A stretch of 48,081 nucleotides of DNA from Deltaproteobacteria bacterium (GTDB lineage: Bacteria; Desulfobacterota; Desulfobacteria; Desulfobacterales; B30-G6): NCBI GenBank assembly GCA_022340465.1, contig JAJDNW010000074.1, positions 1 through 48,081 on the forward strand, read 5' to 3'. Position 1 is the stretch's first letter; the number at the start of each line of letters is the position of its first letter. A model generated the notes under the pieces. That model did no database searches, was not told the origin of the DNA, and saw only the letters and a program-made list of their open reading frames with translations. This document shows positions 1 through 7,475 of the stretch, piece after piece. The position numbers and the translations under genes were made by a program.

Positions 1-801
1 AAAGTAATCTATTTGTTTTCTCGAGACCTTCCTCAGGGAGGCCTTTGGTCCTACTTTCATTTCAACGGCAGCATCTTGATAAATCAGGGGTGGCTTTGGT
101 TTCTGCCGGTGCTGTTTTTGTTCGACATGGTTTATCTGGCAATGTCTAAAATCAATCTGCCCGTGCGGAACATCGGCCTGAAAGCTGTTGTTCCGGCCAT
201 GTTACTGATTGGATTTGTATACAGTTTTATAATGAGCAGGTATGGCCTTTACGGCTGGACCAAAACAGTTCTTTTGGATTTTCAGAATGAGAGACTTTTG
301 ATCTATTTCATGACCTTTCTGCTCGGAGCCTTATGCTATGAACTGGGCATTTTCAATGGAAAGCCCGCCGGTAAAAAACTCTACTACACTCTATGCGCGA
401 CCATCTGGATCCCAATGAACGTGTACATCATTTTCCTGTTGAATCTGATATTCAATCCGGGACAGTTTATCCTTTCAGGAACCATGGATGTATCTTTGAC
501 CTGGTTGGGTTTCCATCTGTCAATGCTTGGAATGATGTATATCGTCATCAATACATTCAGGTATTATTTGAATCGAAGCGTAAATTTTTTAGCTTGGTTG
601 AACAAATGCTCTTTCGGTGTTTATGTTGTCCACTTTATCGTAATGGGTGTTGCCGCAACCATGCTGCTCAACGCCGCCGTACCGTCGCTGGTAAAGTATA
701 GTCTTTTAGCCCTAATCACCTATGGAGCCAGTAGCTTGATGGTTTATTTTTATCATATGAGTATTCAAGGTTTGGGGCTCCTGAAGACGGACAGAGCATA
801 G
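1..801 (+). CDS. Acyltransferase-3 family membrane protein, C-terminal part
   Basis: The reading frame is open at base 1, so the start lies outside the window and only the last ~266 residues are seen. They are strongly hydrophobic with about seven membrane spans. Two stretches are typical of the acyltransferase 3 (OafA/OpgC-like) family: 'HLWFLP'-like 'GWLWFLPVLFLFDM' near the front and 'SFGVYVVHFIVMG' near the end. Such proteins move acyl groups onto sugars or glycans at the cytoplasmic membrane. The catalytic N-terminal His region is not in view, so the substrate cannot be named. Base composition is AT-richer than the genes beyond 3.6 kb, in line with an accessory region. A TTG at base 13 is in frame but is unlikely to be the true start. 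Confidence 0.8.
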   Translation, partial: KVIYLFSRDLPQGGLWSYFHFNGSILINQGWLWFLPVLFLFDMVYLAMSKINLPVRNIGLKAVVPAMLLIGFVYSFIMSRYGLYGWTKTVLLDFQNERLLIYFMTFLLGALCYELGIFNGKPAGKKLYYTLCATIWIPMNVYIIFLLNLIFNPGQFILSGTMDVSLTWLGFHLSMLGMMYIVINTFRYYLNRSVNFLAWLNKCSFGVYVVHFIVMGVAATMLLNAAVPSLVKYSLLALITYGASSLMVYFYHMSIQGLGLLKTDRA

Positions 802-843
802 CCTGGGAACAGGACTAATATACCGCTAAATAAAGGGTAAAAA

Positions 844-1680
844 ATGTTTGAAAAATTAGAGAAAATCAACGAAAGACCCGAACCGTTCCAATTTTACACC
901 GCAAGCGACCTATGGACCGATGAGCATACGTCAAAACAGATGCTCGCATTTCACCTCAATGAGGTCATCGATGTTTCTTCGCGAAACGCGGAATTCATCA
1001 CTCGATCGGTGGATTGGATCACAAACGAGATTAACATCGGCAGGGGCAATAAAATAATCGATTTTGGCTGTGGCCCTGGATTATACGCAGCACGTTTGGC
1101 GAAACATGGGGCGAATGTGACCGGCATCGATTTCTCGGGCAGTTCCATCGAGTACGCAAAGAATGTTGCAGCCCGGGAGCACTTGAACATTCGCTACGTG
1201 CATCAGAATTACATGGAGTTTGAAACCGAGGAACGTTTTGACCTTGTGTTAATGATCATGTGCGATTTCTGCGCTCTCAGCCAGATGCAAAGAAAGGGGC
1301 TTCTGCGAAAATTCCATGAGATCTTAAAACCGAGTGGGTCGGTTCTCCTTGATGTGTATTCCTTATCGGCATTTGAACAAAGGGAAGAGGTTGCGACATA
1401 CGAGATAAATCAGCTCAACGGATTCTGGGCAGCAAACAAGTATTACGGGTTTCTAAATACTTTCAAATATCGAGAAGAAAAGGTTGTGCTGGACAAGTAC
1501 ACAATTATTGAACTGGGTCGCACCAGAACGGTATACAACTGGCTGCAATATTTTGCTCCCGAAGACCTTGAGAAGGAGTTTGTAGACGCTGGCTTTTCGC
1601 TTGATGGGTTTTATTCGGACGTGGCAGGAACCCCGTATGATCAAAATTCGAGCGAATTTGCAGTCATCGCCAACGCTTGA
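844..1680 (+). CDS. Class I SAM-dependent methyltransferase
   Basis: A 278-aa protein with a Rossmann-type methyltransferase core. Motif I (SAM binding) reads 'IIDFGCGPGLYAARLAKHG' at about residues 75-93, followed by 'VTGIDFSGSSIEYA' (motif II acidic residue) and 'FDLVLMIMCDFCALS' (motif IV). The C-terminal third is a mixed domain with many aromatic residues. The start is the ATG at 844, preceded by AAAGGG with a normal gap. The substrate is unknown; small-molecule or sugar methylation is as likely as anything else. It follows the acyltransferase by 42 nt in the same direction, so the two may be co-transcribed, perhaps in surface glycan or secondary metabolite modification (inference only). 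Confidence 0.8.
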   Translation: MFEKLEKINERPEPFQFYTASDLWTDEHTSKQMLAFHLNEVIDVSSRNAEFITRSVDWITNEINIGRGNKIIDFGCGPGLYAARLAKHGANVTGIDFSGSSIEYAKNVAAREHLNIRYVHQNYMEFETEERFDLVLMIMCDFCALSQMQRKGLLRKFHEILKPSGSVLLDVYSLSAFEQREEVATYEINQLNGFWAANKYYGFLNTFKYREEKVVLDKYTIIELGRTRTVYNWLQYFAPEDLEKEFVDAGFSLDGFYSDVAGTPYDQNSSEFAVIANA

Positions 1681-1828
1681 TGTTAAGATCTACCATTATG
1701 ATAACAATACCTAACCAGAATGTCTAGGGTGCTTTGTGAAAAATCATGCAAAGTTTTCTTAACTAATTGGAAATACGAAATAAAAATTGAAATCAGACTT
1801 GTTAAGAATTGCGTAGAAGGTAACGAGA

Positions 1829-2278
1829 TTAGACGGGTTTCTGGAGCAACTTGAAGCGGATACGCAGGACACCATCCTCAAAGCTGGTGGTTGTTATCCG
1901 GAAAGAACCGATATCGCCGGTCGAGGATACATGCTCACCGATACAAGGGCAGGCATCGTAATCACCGACATGGACAATCCGGATGTGGTCATCACTAACA
2001 TCCTCAGGCAGCTTGTCGGTGTTGTATAGACGGTCGGCATCTGCCCCTGTAACGAAGGACTCGGTCACCGGCATGTTAGACTCAATTACACTGTTCACAG
2101 CGGACTGAATTTCCCGAATCTCATCCACGGTCAGTTGATGATCAAAGCGATAATCGCACTTGGATTTCTTGCGTTCAATATGGGCAGAGAAACATCGTCC
2201 GCAGTCGTACATGCGCACCATTGTCTGGTTCAGGATGTGCTCTGCTGTGTGCATTCGAGAATCGGTTTGTCTCTTCAT
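1829..2278 (-). CDS. AlaX-S-like trans-editing hydrolase
   Basis: A 149-aa protein resembling the short form of AlaX, a free-standing relative of the alanyl-tRNA synthetase editing domain that removes Ser or Gly from mischarged tRNA-Ala. The zinc site is visible: 'HTAEH' at residues 10-14 and the C-x3-H of 'CPCIGEHVSSTGDIG' near residue 110. The protein begins right at the HTxxH motif, so it lacks the N-terminal barrel of the longer AlaX forms, as in archaeal AlaX-S. Full-length alaS at 18.0 kb has its own editing domain, so this is an accessory copy. The start ATG follows GGATAGG. Specificity for tRNA-Ala rather than another tRNA is not provable from sequence. Confidence 0.75.
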   Translation of the reverse strand: MKRQTDSRMHTAEHILNQTMVRMYDCGRCFSAHIERKKSKCDYRFDHQLTVDEIREIQSAVNSVIESNMPVTESFVTGADADRLYNTDKLPEDVSDDHIRIVHVGDYDACPCIGEHVSSTGDIGSFRITTTSFEDGVLRIRFKLLQKPV

Positions 2279-2301
2279 TGCCTATCCATTTCTATTATTT
2301 G

Positions 2302-2338
2302 CCCCCGGGGGGAGATACCTATGGGGGTAGGGGGGTGG
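2302..2338. other. G-rich tract in the AlaX leader
   Basis: Upstream of the AlaX-like gene the plus strand carries runs of 6, 5 and 6 G (2307-2312, 2323-2327, 2330-2335) and then GG, within 32 bases. The transcript of the minus-strand gene would carry the C-rich complement in its 5' leader, about 25 nt before the start codon. Next to it, CCCCC/GGGGG at 2302-2311 is self-complementary. No gene lies in 2279-2457. The tract could form a three-run quadruplex-like structure on the plus strand, but it could also be chance. Confidence 0.35.
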
Positions 2339-2457
2339 CTCTCAGCGGCCGCATATGGGGACAAATACGGTACCTCGCATACAGGTTTTCCAGATTTTTT
2401 TTCACTTTCGCCTAAAATAAGCTCCTCTCACCTTTTTTTACATTACAGAGCCATACG

Positions 2458-2880
2458 CTATTCTATAAATCCTCGTTCCTGCATCAAATCGCTTTTAATA
2501 AATCGACCCATGCCCGTTTTCATCTTTCTGAATCCAAGTTTCTTATAGAACCCCTCCTTACCAGGAGATGCGTAGAGAATGATATTGCAGTGGGATAAAT
2601 GAGCTAACACGCTCTTCATGATGATTTTTCCGATCCCCTTTCCCTGAAATTCAGGGAGAACTGCACAGTCATAAATCGCCGCTTGATAGCTGCCATCTGA
2701 TATTGCTCTACCAATACCAATGAGTTGTTCAGAATTATAGACAAACACAGTTGTATGGCTCGCTTCAAACGCCTTTTTATGGATGCCAGAGCTATGGTAA
2801 GCCATGCCCGCAGATTTCAACAATTTCTGTACATCTTTCCAATCTACATCAGCACAGTCATATCGTATATCAAATTCCAT
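2458..2880 (-). CDS. GNAT family N-acetyltransferase
   Basis: About 140 aa with the GNAT fold. The acetyl-CoA pyrophosphate loop is clear in 'VLPEFQGKGIGKIIMKSVL' (motif A, Q/RxxGxG/A), and the C-terminal 'GFYKKLGFRKMKTGMG' is motif B. The order of strand, loop and C-terminal aromatic segment matches small GNAT acetyltransferases that acetylate amines; the substrate is unknown. An ATG at 2889 lies only 2 nt from a strong AAGGAGG. The second ATG at 2880 is 11 nt away, so it was preferred. It sits directly after the integrase remnant in the same direction and probably shares its transcript. AT-rich composition fits cargo of the decayed element. Confidence 0.8.
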   Translation of the reverse strand: MEFDIRYDCADVDWKDVQKLLKSAGMAYHSSGIHKKAFEASHTTVFVYNSEQLIGIGRAISDGSYQAAIYDCAVLPEFQGKGIGKIIMKSVLAHLSHCNIILYASPGKEGFYKKLGFRKMKTGMGRFIKSDLMQERGFIE

Positions 2881-2896
2881 ATTGATCATTGCCTCC

Positions 2897-3346
2897 TTAC
2901 TTCACCACCCACTTGCTGTCCTTGAGGTGCGAGAGATCAAGAGGGTAGGTAATCTTAGAGACAACCTCATCCAGTAGAACTTGAGGCTCAAACTGTTTAC
3001 CATATAGATCCCAAGTGATATCCCCACGACCCTTGTGACCAAAAAATTCTTTCACGTATTGCCTATGCGCACCATTTTCTTGGAGGTAATTGATGCACGT
3101 TTGTCGTAAGCTATGAAAAGTCATTTTTTGTCGTTCTGCTTCAATATCACACCTTTTCCTAAACTTGGTGAACCATTGACCGGGTCCATGTCCCCAACGG
3201 TGTTTTATCGAACCAGTCTGGAGACTATAGCGCAATTCTTTCTTGCCGACAACGTCATGGAGATCTTTCGGTACAAACATGCTGAAACAGAAAGAATGGG
3301 CGCTTCGAATGAGGTAAGAGGGGGAGGTTCGTCCGGAATATTTCAT
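2897..3346 (-). pseudogene. Tyrosine integrase with internal deletion
   Basis: The 149-aa frame reads through but joins two ends of a much longer protein. Residues 1-~45 resemble the N-terminal arm domain found in site-specific integrases (DUF6538-like 'YLIRSAHSFCFSMFVPKDL'). From about residue 55 it jumps to the end of the catalytic domain: 'FTKFRKRC', 'MTFHSLRQT' (HxLR, Arg II), 'FFGHKG' (His/Trp position) and 'WDLYGKQF' (Tyr nucleophile). The core-binding domain and the first catalytic Arg and Lys are absent, about 200 residues by comparison with the family. It should be inactive. The ATG at 3346 has AAAGGA at a good distance. It lies next to tRNA-Leu, the usual place for such integrases, so it marks an old insertion. 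Confidence 0.8.
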
Positions 3347-3400
3347 GGTCAATCCTTTCACTTGGTGTAACGGATTAGTGTAAGTGATTGGTTTTGACCG

Positions 3401-3466
3401 TGGTGCCGAATATCCAAACAAAAAAGCCTCTTTAATAACAGAGGCTTAGCTTTATGATGGTGCCGA
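3401..3466. repeat. 10-bp direct repeat of the tRNA-Leu 3' end (possible att)
   Basis: TGGTGCCGAA occurs at 3457-3466, where it is the 3' end of tRNA-Leu including CCA, and again at 3401-3410, between the tRNA terminator and the integrase remnant. Tyrosine integrases often use tRNA 3' ends as attachment sites and leave such copies. The match is short and the flanks differ, so an att role is only suggested. Confidence 0.4.
3416..3445 (-). terminator. Intrinsic terminator after tRNA-Leu
   Basis: Seven-bp stem AGCCTCT (3424-3430) / AGAGGCT (3439-3445) with an 8-nt loop. Read on the minus strand, it is followed by TTTTTTGTTT. It lies 11 nt past the tRNA-Leu 3' end and would end transcripts of the secG-tRNA unit. 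Confidence 0.8.
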
Positions 3467-3544
3467 AGGCGGGATTTGAACCCGCACGACCGTAGGTCAC
3501 TACCCCCTCAAGATAGCGTGTCTACCAAATTCCACCACTTCGGC
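3457..3544 (-). tRNA. tRNA-Leu(GAG)
   Basis: An 88-nt class II tRNA with encoded CCA. Acceptor arm GCCGAAG/CTTCGGC, D stem GTG/CAC, anticodon stem CTATC/GGTAG with loop TTGAGGG (anticodon GAG, read as CUC and CUU), long variable arm GACC-TAC-GGTC, T arm GCGGG-TTCAAAT-CCCGC. All parts expected of tRNA-Leu pair. It lies 54 nt after secG on the same strand and was the probable target of the neighbouring integrase. Confidence 0.95.
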
Positions 3545-3598
3545 ATGATATGTTAATTTGTTCCGGCCTAATGCATCGAGGGACGCGGCCGTAGCCCT

Positions 3599-3943
3599 TT
3601 ATTCGGTTTTCTCCTGATTGGCGTCAGGTTGCGCCGCCGGTTCGGCCGCCGGTGCCGGTGATGATTCTTCGACGGGCGCGGTGTTTTCCATTACCACGGA
3701 TTTTCCACCGCCATGGTTGCCGGCGACGTAGGCTAGCGAAAGGGAGGTCAGCATGAAAACAATGGCGGCAACCGTGGTTGCCTTGCTCAAAAAAGTGGAA
3801 GCACCTGTGCTTCCGAAAAGCGTCTGGCTGGAGCCTCCGCCGAAAGCGGCCCCCATGTCGGCACCCTTGCCGGTCTGGAGCAAAACGATCATGATAAGCG
3901 CGATCGATACGATGACATGAATGATGATTACCAGTAATGACAT
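3599..3943 (-). CDS. secG: SecG, protein translocase subunit
   Basis: A 114-aa protein with two membrane helices (about residues 3-22 and 53-72) around the conserved cytoplasmic loop 'GKGADMGAAFGGGSSQTLFG', the hallmark of SecG. With SecYE it forms the channel for protein export and helps the SecA cycle. The last ~35 residues are a low-complexity tail rich in Ala, Pro and Glu that is not part of the conserved fold. It follows tpiA by 62 nt and precedes tRNA-Leu, a common order (tpiA-secG-tRNA-Leu) in Proteobacteria. Confidence 0.95.
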   Translation of the reverse strand: MSLLVIIIHVIVSIALIMIVLLQTGKGADMGAAFGGGSSQTLFGSTGASTFLSKATTVAAIVFMLTSLSLAYVAGNHGGGKSVVMENTAPVEESSPAPAAEPAAQPDANQEKTE

Positions 3944-4005
3944 ATTATATCCCTTCCTAAGTTGAGCGTTTCAAATTTTAAAAATCACCCAAGTTAGGCT
4001 GCTGT

Positions 4006-4761
4006 TTAAAACTTTACGATCTGGCTGAACGAATCCGCATCCAGGCTTGCGCCGCCCACCAGCGCACCGTCTATGTCCGGCATGGACATCAGTTCGGCGA
4101 TGTTTCCCGGTTTAACGCTGCCGCCGTACAGAATTCTGATGCGTTGCGCCAGGGCGTCGTCGAATTGCTTGGCAATGGACGCCCTTAAAAACGTATGAAC
4201 CTCTTGAGCCTGCTCAGCAGTGGCTGTTTTGCCGGTTCCTATGGCCCAGATCGGCTCATAGGCGAGGACCAGGTCCTCCAGGTCACTTGAAACAAAACCC
4301 TTTAACCCAGCTTGAACCTGTTTGTCAAGCACAGAAAAGGTTAAATTTTCATCGCGTTCCGTTTCGGATTCCCCGATACAGAACACCGGTTTCAGCTGAC
4401 AGGATAGGGCGGTGCGAATTTTCAGGTTGACGGTTTTGTCGGTTTCCCCAAAAAATTGGCGCCTTTCGGAGTGTCCGATGATGACGAACCGGCAGCCTGC
4501 GGACAGGAGCATGTCGCCCGATATTTCCCCTGTGAAGGCACCCTCCTTTTCCCAGTAGAGGTTCTGCCCACCCACCGCAATGGGTGAGCCCTTGACGACG
4601 TTGGCCACCGGGAACAGAGCCGTATAGGTCGGAGCGATCATGATGTCCGTCGACGTTACGTCGCCCACGAGGCTTTTCAGTTTCTGTGCGGTTTCCACTG
4701 ACTCATCACAGGTTTTGTACATTTTCCAATTGCCGGCGATCAACGGTCTGCGATTTGGCAT
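4006..4761 (-). CDS. tpiA: Triosephosphate isomerase
   Basis: A 251-aa TIM barrel that interconverts dihydroxyacetone phosphate and glyceraldehyde 3-phosphate. Visible residues are the N-terminal Lys in 'AGNWKMYK', the catalytic His in 'IGHSERRQ', the catalytic Glu in 'AYEPIWAIGTG' and the phosphate loop 'YGGSVKPGN'. A GTG nine bases upstream overlaps the AGGAG ribosome binding site, so the ATG at 4761, with an 8-nt gap to AGGAG, is chosen. It lies downstream of gap, but a strong terminator stands between them, so it is expressed separately or by read-through. Confidence 0.96.
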   Translation of the reverse strand: MPNRRPLIAGNWKMYKTCDESVETAQKLKSLVGDVTSTDIMIAPTYTALFPVANVVKGSPIAVGGQNLYWEKEGAFTGEISGDMLLSAGCRFVIIGHSERRQFFGETDKTVNLKIRTALSCQLKPVFCIGESETERDENLTFSVLDKQVQAGLKGFVSSDLEDLVLAYEPIWAIGTGKTATAEQAQEVHTFLRASIAKQFDDALAQRIRILYGGSVKPGNIAELMSMPDIDGALVGGASLDADSFSQIVKF

Positions 4762-4902
4762 AGGTGACACTCCTGTTTTGACGTGTTGATATTTTAGCGT
4801 CTATTTTGCAGCTGCATGCACCGCAACGTCGCATGAACGGAGCCCGAGTGTGGAGCGGGAACCGCAGGCCCTATTTGTAGGAATAGCGGCGAAGCTGCGT
4901 TC

Positions 4903-4944
4903 AAAAAAGCATTGAACCGTTTCGGGAAACGGTTCGGTTCTTTT
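4903..4944 (-). terminator. Intrinsic terminator after gap
   Basis: A perfect 9-bp stem GAACCGTTT (4914-4922) / AAACGGTTC (4927-4935) with a 4-nt loop. On the minus strand it is followed by AATGCTTTTTT; on the plus strand a T-run also follows, so it could work both ways. It begins directly after the gap stop codon and separates gap from tpiA. Confidence 0.85.
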
Positions 4945-5949
4945 TTATAGCATGGAGCCGATCATGGCCGCCAGGTCCACCATTCGGCTGGAGTAGCCTG
5001 ATTCGTTGTCATACCACGAAAGCACCTTGACCATGTCCCCGATGACGTAGGTCGTTTCGGCGTCGAAAATAGACGAAAGCGTATCGCCGTTGTAGTCCGA
5101 TGACACCAGGGGCAGTTCGGAATACCCCAGTATGCCGGAGAGCGCGTTTTCGGAGGCTTCTTTCATGGCCTGATTCACATCGGAGCCGGTCACCCCGGAT
5201 TTTTCAATGGTGGCGACCAGGTCAACGATCGAAACATTGGGCGTGGGCACCCTGATCGCAAGCCCGTTCAGTTTGCCGGACAACTCCGGCAGAACCAGGG
5301 ACACGGCCTTGGCCGCACCGGTGGTCGTCGGTATCATGGAAAGGCCGGCCGCCCTGGCGCGCCGGAGATCCTTGTGCGGGAAGTCCAACAGGCGCTGGTC
5401 TCCGGTGTAGGCATGAATGGTGGTCATCAGGCCGGCTTTGATACCGAAGTTCTCCAGCAGCACCTTGGCCACGGGGGCCAGACAATTGGTGGTGCAGGAG
5501 GCATTGGAGACGATGTGGTGCTGACGGGGATCGTAGGTGTTGGCGTTGACCCCCATGACGATGGTCGTGTCGGGGTCCTTGGCCGGGGCCGAGATAATGA
5601 CTTTGCGCGCGCCGGCGGCTAAATGCTTGGCCGCGTTGTCGCGGTCACGGAAAAGCCCCGTGCATTCGGCGACGATATCGACACCGTAGGACTTCCAGTC
5701 CAGCTTTTCCGGGTCCCGCACCGCCGTGTAGGCGATGGAGCGTCCGTCCACTTCAATGGCGCTGTCCCCGGCGACGACGTCATGGTCCAGCCTGCCGTGA
5801 ACCGAATCATAAGCCAGAAGATGAGCCATGGTGGCGGCGTCGGTAAGGTCGTTGACAGCGACAACCTCCACGTCCGAATGCCGCAGCGCCGCCCTGAATA
5901 CGAGCCTTCCAATTCTTCCGAAACCGTTGATACCAATTTTTATAGTCAT
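4945..5949 (-). CDS. gap: Glyceraldehyde-3-phosphate dehydrogenase, type I
   Basis: A 334-aa NAD-dependent dehydrogenase of glycolysis and gluconeogenesis. The N-terminal Rossmann motif 'INGFGRIGRLVFR' binds NAD. The catalytic Cys is residue 152 in 'SNASCTTNCLAPV', and the helper His lies in 'TTIHAYTGDQ'. The C-terminal 'SWYDNESGYS' is also conserved. Length is standard. The start ATG at 5949 has GGGAGG a short distance upstream. It follows the EIIA gene by 39 nt and may be read from that operon; the terminator after its stop ends most transcripts. Confidence 0.97.
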   Translation of the reverse strand: MTIKIGINGFGRIGRLVFRAALRHSDVEVVAVNDLTDAATMAHLLAYDSVHGRLDHDVVAGDSAIEVDGRSIAYTAVRDPEKLDWKSYGVDIVAECTGLFRDRDNAAKHLAAGARKVIISAPAKDPDTTIVMGVNANTYDPRQHHIVSNASCTTNCLAPVAKVLLENFGIKAGLMTTIHAYTGDQRLLDFPHKDLRRARAAGLSMIPTTTGAAKAVSLVLPELSGKLNGLAIRVPTPNVSIVDLVATIEKSGVTGSDVNQAMKEASENALSGILGYSELPLVSSDYNGDTLSSIFDAETTYVIGDMVKVLSWYDNESGYSSRMVDLAAMIGSML

Positions 5950-5988
5950 GTCGTTTCCTCCCGGTTCGTTGTCTGCTTCCTAACGCTT

Positions 5989-6405
5989 TTATTTGTTTTT
6001 TTTGTTGCCCTTGAGTATGCCGCTGGCTGCCGAGATGCTTTTTTTCCCGTATGTTTCAAGGTGAGCGGCCAGTTCGGAAAGACCCATTTTTTCCCGCGAA
6101 CCGACGGCCTTGATCAATACAGGCAGATTGACACCGGATATCACTTCCACTTTTCCCTCTTCGAGAAATGAATAACTCAGGTTGGAAGGGGTTCCGCCGA
6201 ACATGTCGGTCAAGATCAGCACGCCCTTGTTTCGATTGACTTTTTTTATCGATTTGGCGATTTCCGACCGCAGAGCATCGACTTTTTCGTTGATGTCGAT
6301 GGAAACGGATGTAACCGCTTCCGGCTCATACCCCAAGATAAACCCGGCCGCATCGATAAGCGCGTCACCGAGTTTTCTGTGCGTGATAATGGTTATGCCT
6401 ATCAT
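5989..6405 (-). CDS. PTS mannose-type EIIA domain protein
   Basis: A 138-aa single-domain protein of the EIIA-Man/PTS IIA fructose-mannose fold. His9 in 'IITHRKLGDAL' matches the phosphorylated His, and 'LILTDMFGGTPSN' is the family signature. In many Desulfobacterota such proteins occur without a full sugar transporter and are thought to be regulatory; no EIIB, EIIC or HPr gene is seen here. In enterobacteria this place after rapZ is held by NPr (ptsO), so an EIIA-Man stands in a different phosphorelay here. It lies 66 nt after rapZ and 39 nt before gap. Confidence 0.88.
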   Translation of the reverse strand: MIGITIITHRKLGDALIDAAGFILGYEPEAVTSVSIDINEKVDALRSEIAKSIKKVNRNKGVLILTDMFGGTPSNLSYSFLEEGKVEVISGVNLPVLIKAVGSREKMGLSELAAHLETYGKKSISAASGILKGNKKNK

Positions 6406-6471
6406 ATTTACTTCTTACCTCTACTTCAGCTCTTAACTACTTGTTTATGCTTTAAATATGAAATACGAAAT

Positions 6472-7353
6472 TTAGGTTAGCGTTTGTGATTCCTGATCGA
6501 TATCCCTGTGCGAAAGGCTTATGTCCCTTTCATGCTTTTGGATATGGTTGTACAAGCTTTCGGCGATGGCGACTGAGCGGTGGCGTCCCCCGGTACATCC
6601 GACGGCTATCGTCAGGTACGCTTTTCCCTCATTTTCATATCTGGGTACCAGGAAATCGATCAGATCCAGATATTTTTGCATGAAAATCCCGGTTACCTGC
6701 CGGTCGAGAACAAAAGACCTGACCTCACTATCGCGCCCGTCCAACGGTTTCAACGACGGGATGAAATATGGATTTGGAAGAAACCGGACATCCATGACCA
6801 TATCCGCGTGAAGCGGGATACCGTACTTGAAGCCAAATGACAACACATTAATGCGAAAGTTATTCAGCTTCGTGTTTTTTTTAACAATTTCAAATATCGC
6901 CGATTTCAGGTCGTGTACGGTAAAGGCCGAGGTGTCTACGACCAGGTCGGCATCCCTTTTTAATTCTGCGTACAGGCTTTTTTCGGTCCTCACGCCGGCA
7001 AGCAAGTCGCCGTTCGATGCCAAAGGGTGTTGCCGCCTGGTTTGCGAGTAACGCCGCACAAGCGTTTTTTCATCCGCCTCGAGGAAGATGATTTCAAACG
7101 GGTATTTCTTCGAGGCAAGTTCAGTAAAAACGGGTTTGCAACTGTCGAGAAAACCTTTCTCCCGCAGGTCCATAACAAAGGCAAAACCCGGTCGTTCCGC
7201 ATTGACGGCTACGTATCGCTCCAGAAAAATCGGCAGGAGCGCCACGGGCATATTGTCGACGCAGTAAAAACCGGCATCTTCGAACGTGTCCAGAGCCGTA
7301 CTCTTACCCGAACCCGCCCGTCCGGTGATGATGAATATTTTCTTGTTTTTCAC
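6472..7353 (-). CDS. rapZ: RapZ-type nucleotide-binding protein
   Basis: A 293-aa member of the RapZ/YvcJ family. Walker A 'GRAGSGKST' sits at residues 11-19, with the family stretch 'DNMPVALLPIF' after it and the C-terminal domain signature 'VGCTGGRHRSVAIAE'. In E. coli RapZ binds small RNAs and steers RNase E to glmZ, setting glucosamine-6-phosphate synthase and thus cell-envelope precursors; in other phyla its RNA target is unknown. The start is a GTG with only a weak ribosome binding site. A 122-nt gap after ptsN leaves room for its own promoter. Confidence 0.93.
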   Translation of the reverse strand: MKNKKIFIITGRAGSGKSTALDTFEDAGFYCVDNMPVALLPIFLERYVAVNAERPGFAFVMDLREKGFLDSCKPVFTELASKKYPFEIIFLEADEKTLVRRYSQTRRQHPLASNGDLLAGVRTEKSLYAELKRDADLVVDTSAFTVHDLKSAIFEIVKKNTKLNNFRINVLSFGFKYGIPLHADMVMDVRFLPNPYFIPSLKPLDGRDSEVRSFVLDRQVTGIFMQKYLDLIDFLVPRYENEGKAYLTIAVGCTGGRHRSVAIAESLYNHIQKHERDISLSHRDIDQESQTLT

Positions 7354-7475
7354 GATTGCCCAATATTCCAGACCCGACCGGGTGCAGGGGGAATGGCAGT
7401 GGAGTCGTTGGCTGTGTGACGCAACTAACGGAGGACTGCAGCCTTTTACGCCCGGGTGACTTCACGGGCCGCACG

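Noticed and set aside
2135-2548. 137-codon plus-strand frame across the AlaX start and the G-rich tract
   Set aside because: Mostly antisense to AlaX and GNAT; no motif or binding site.
4770-4770. GTG start for tpiA
   Set aside because: It lies within the ribosome binding site of the ATG at 4761.
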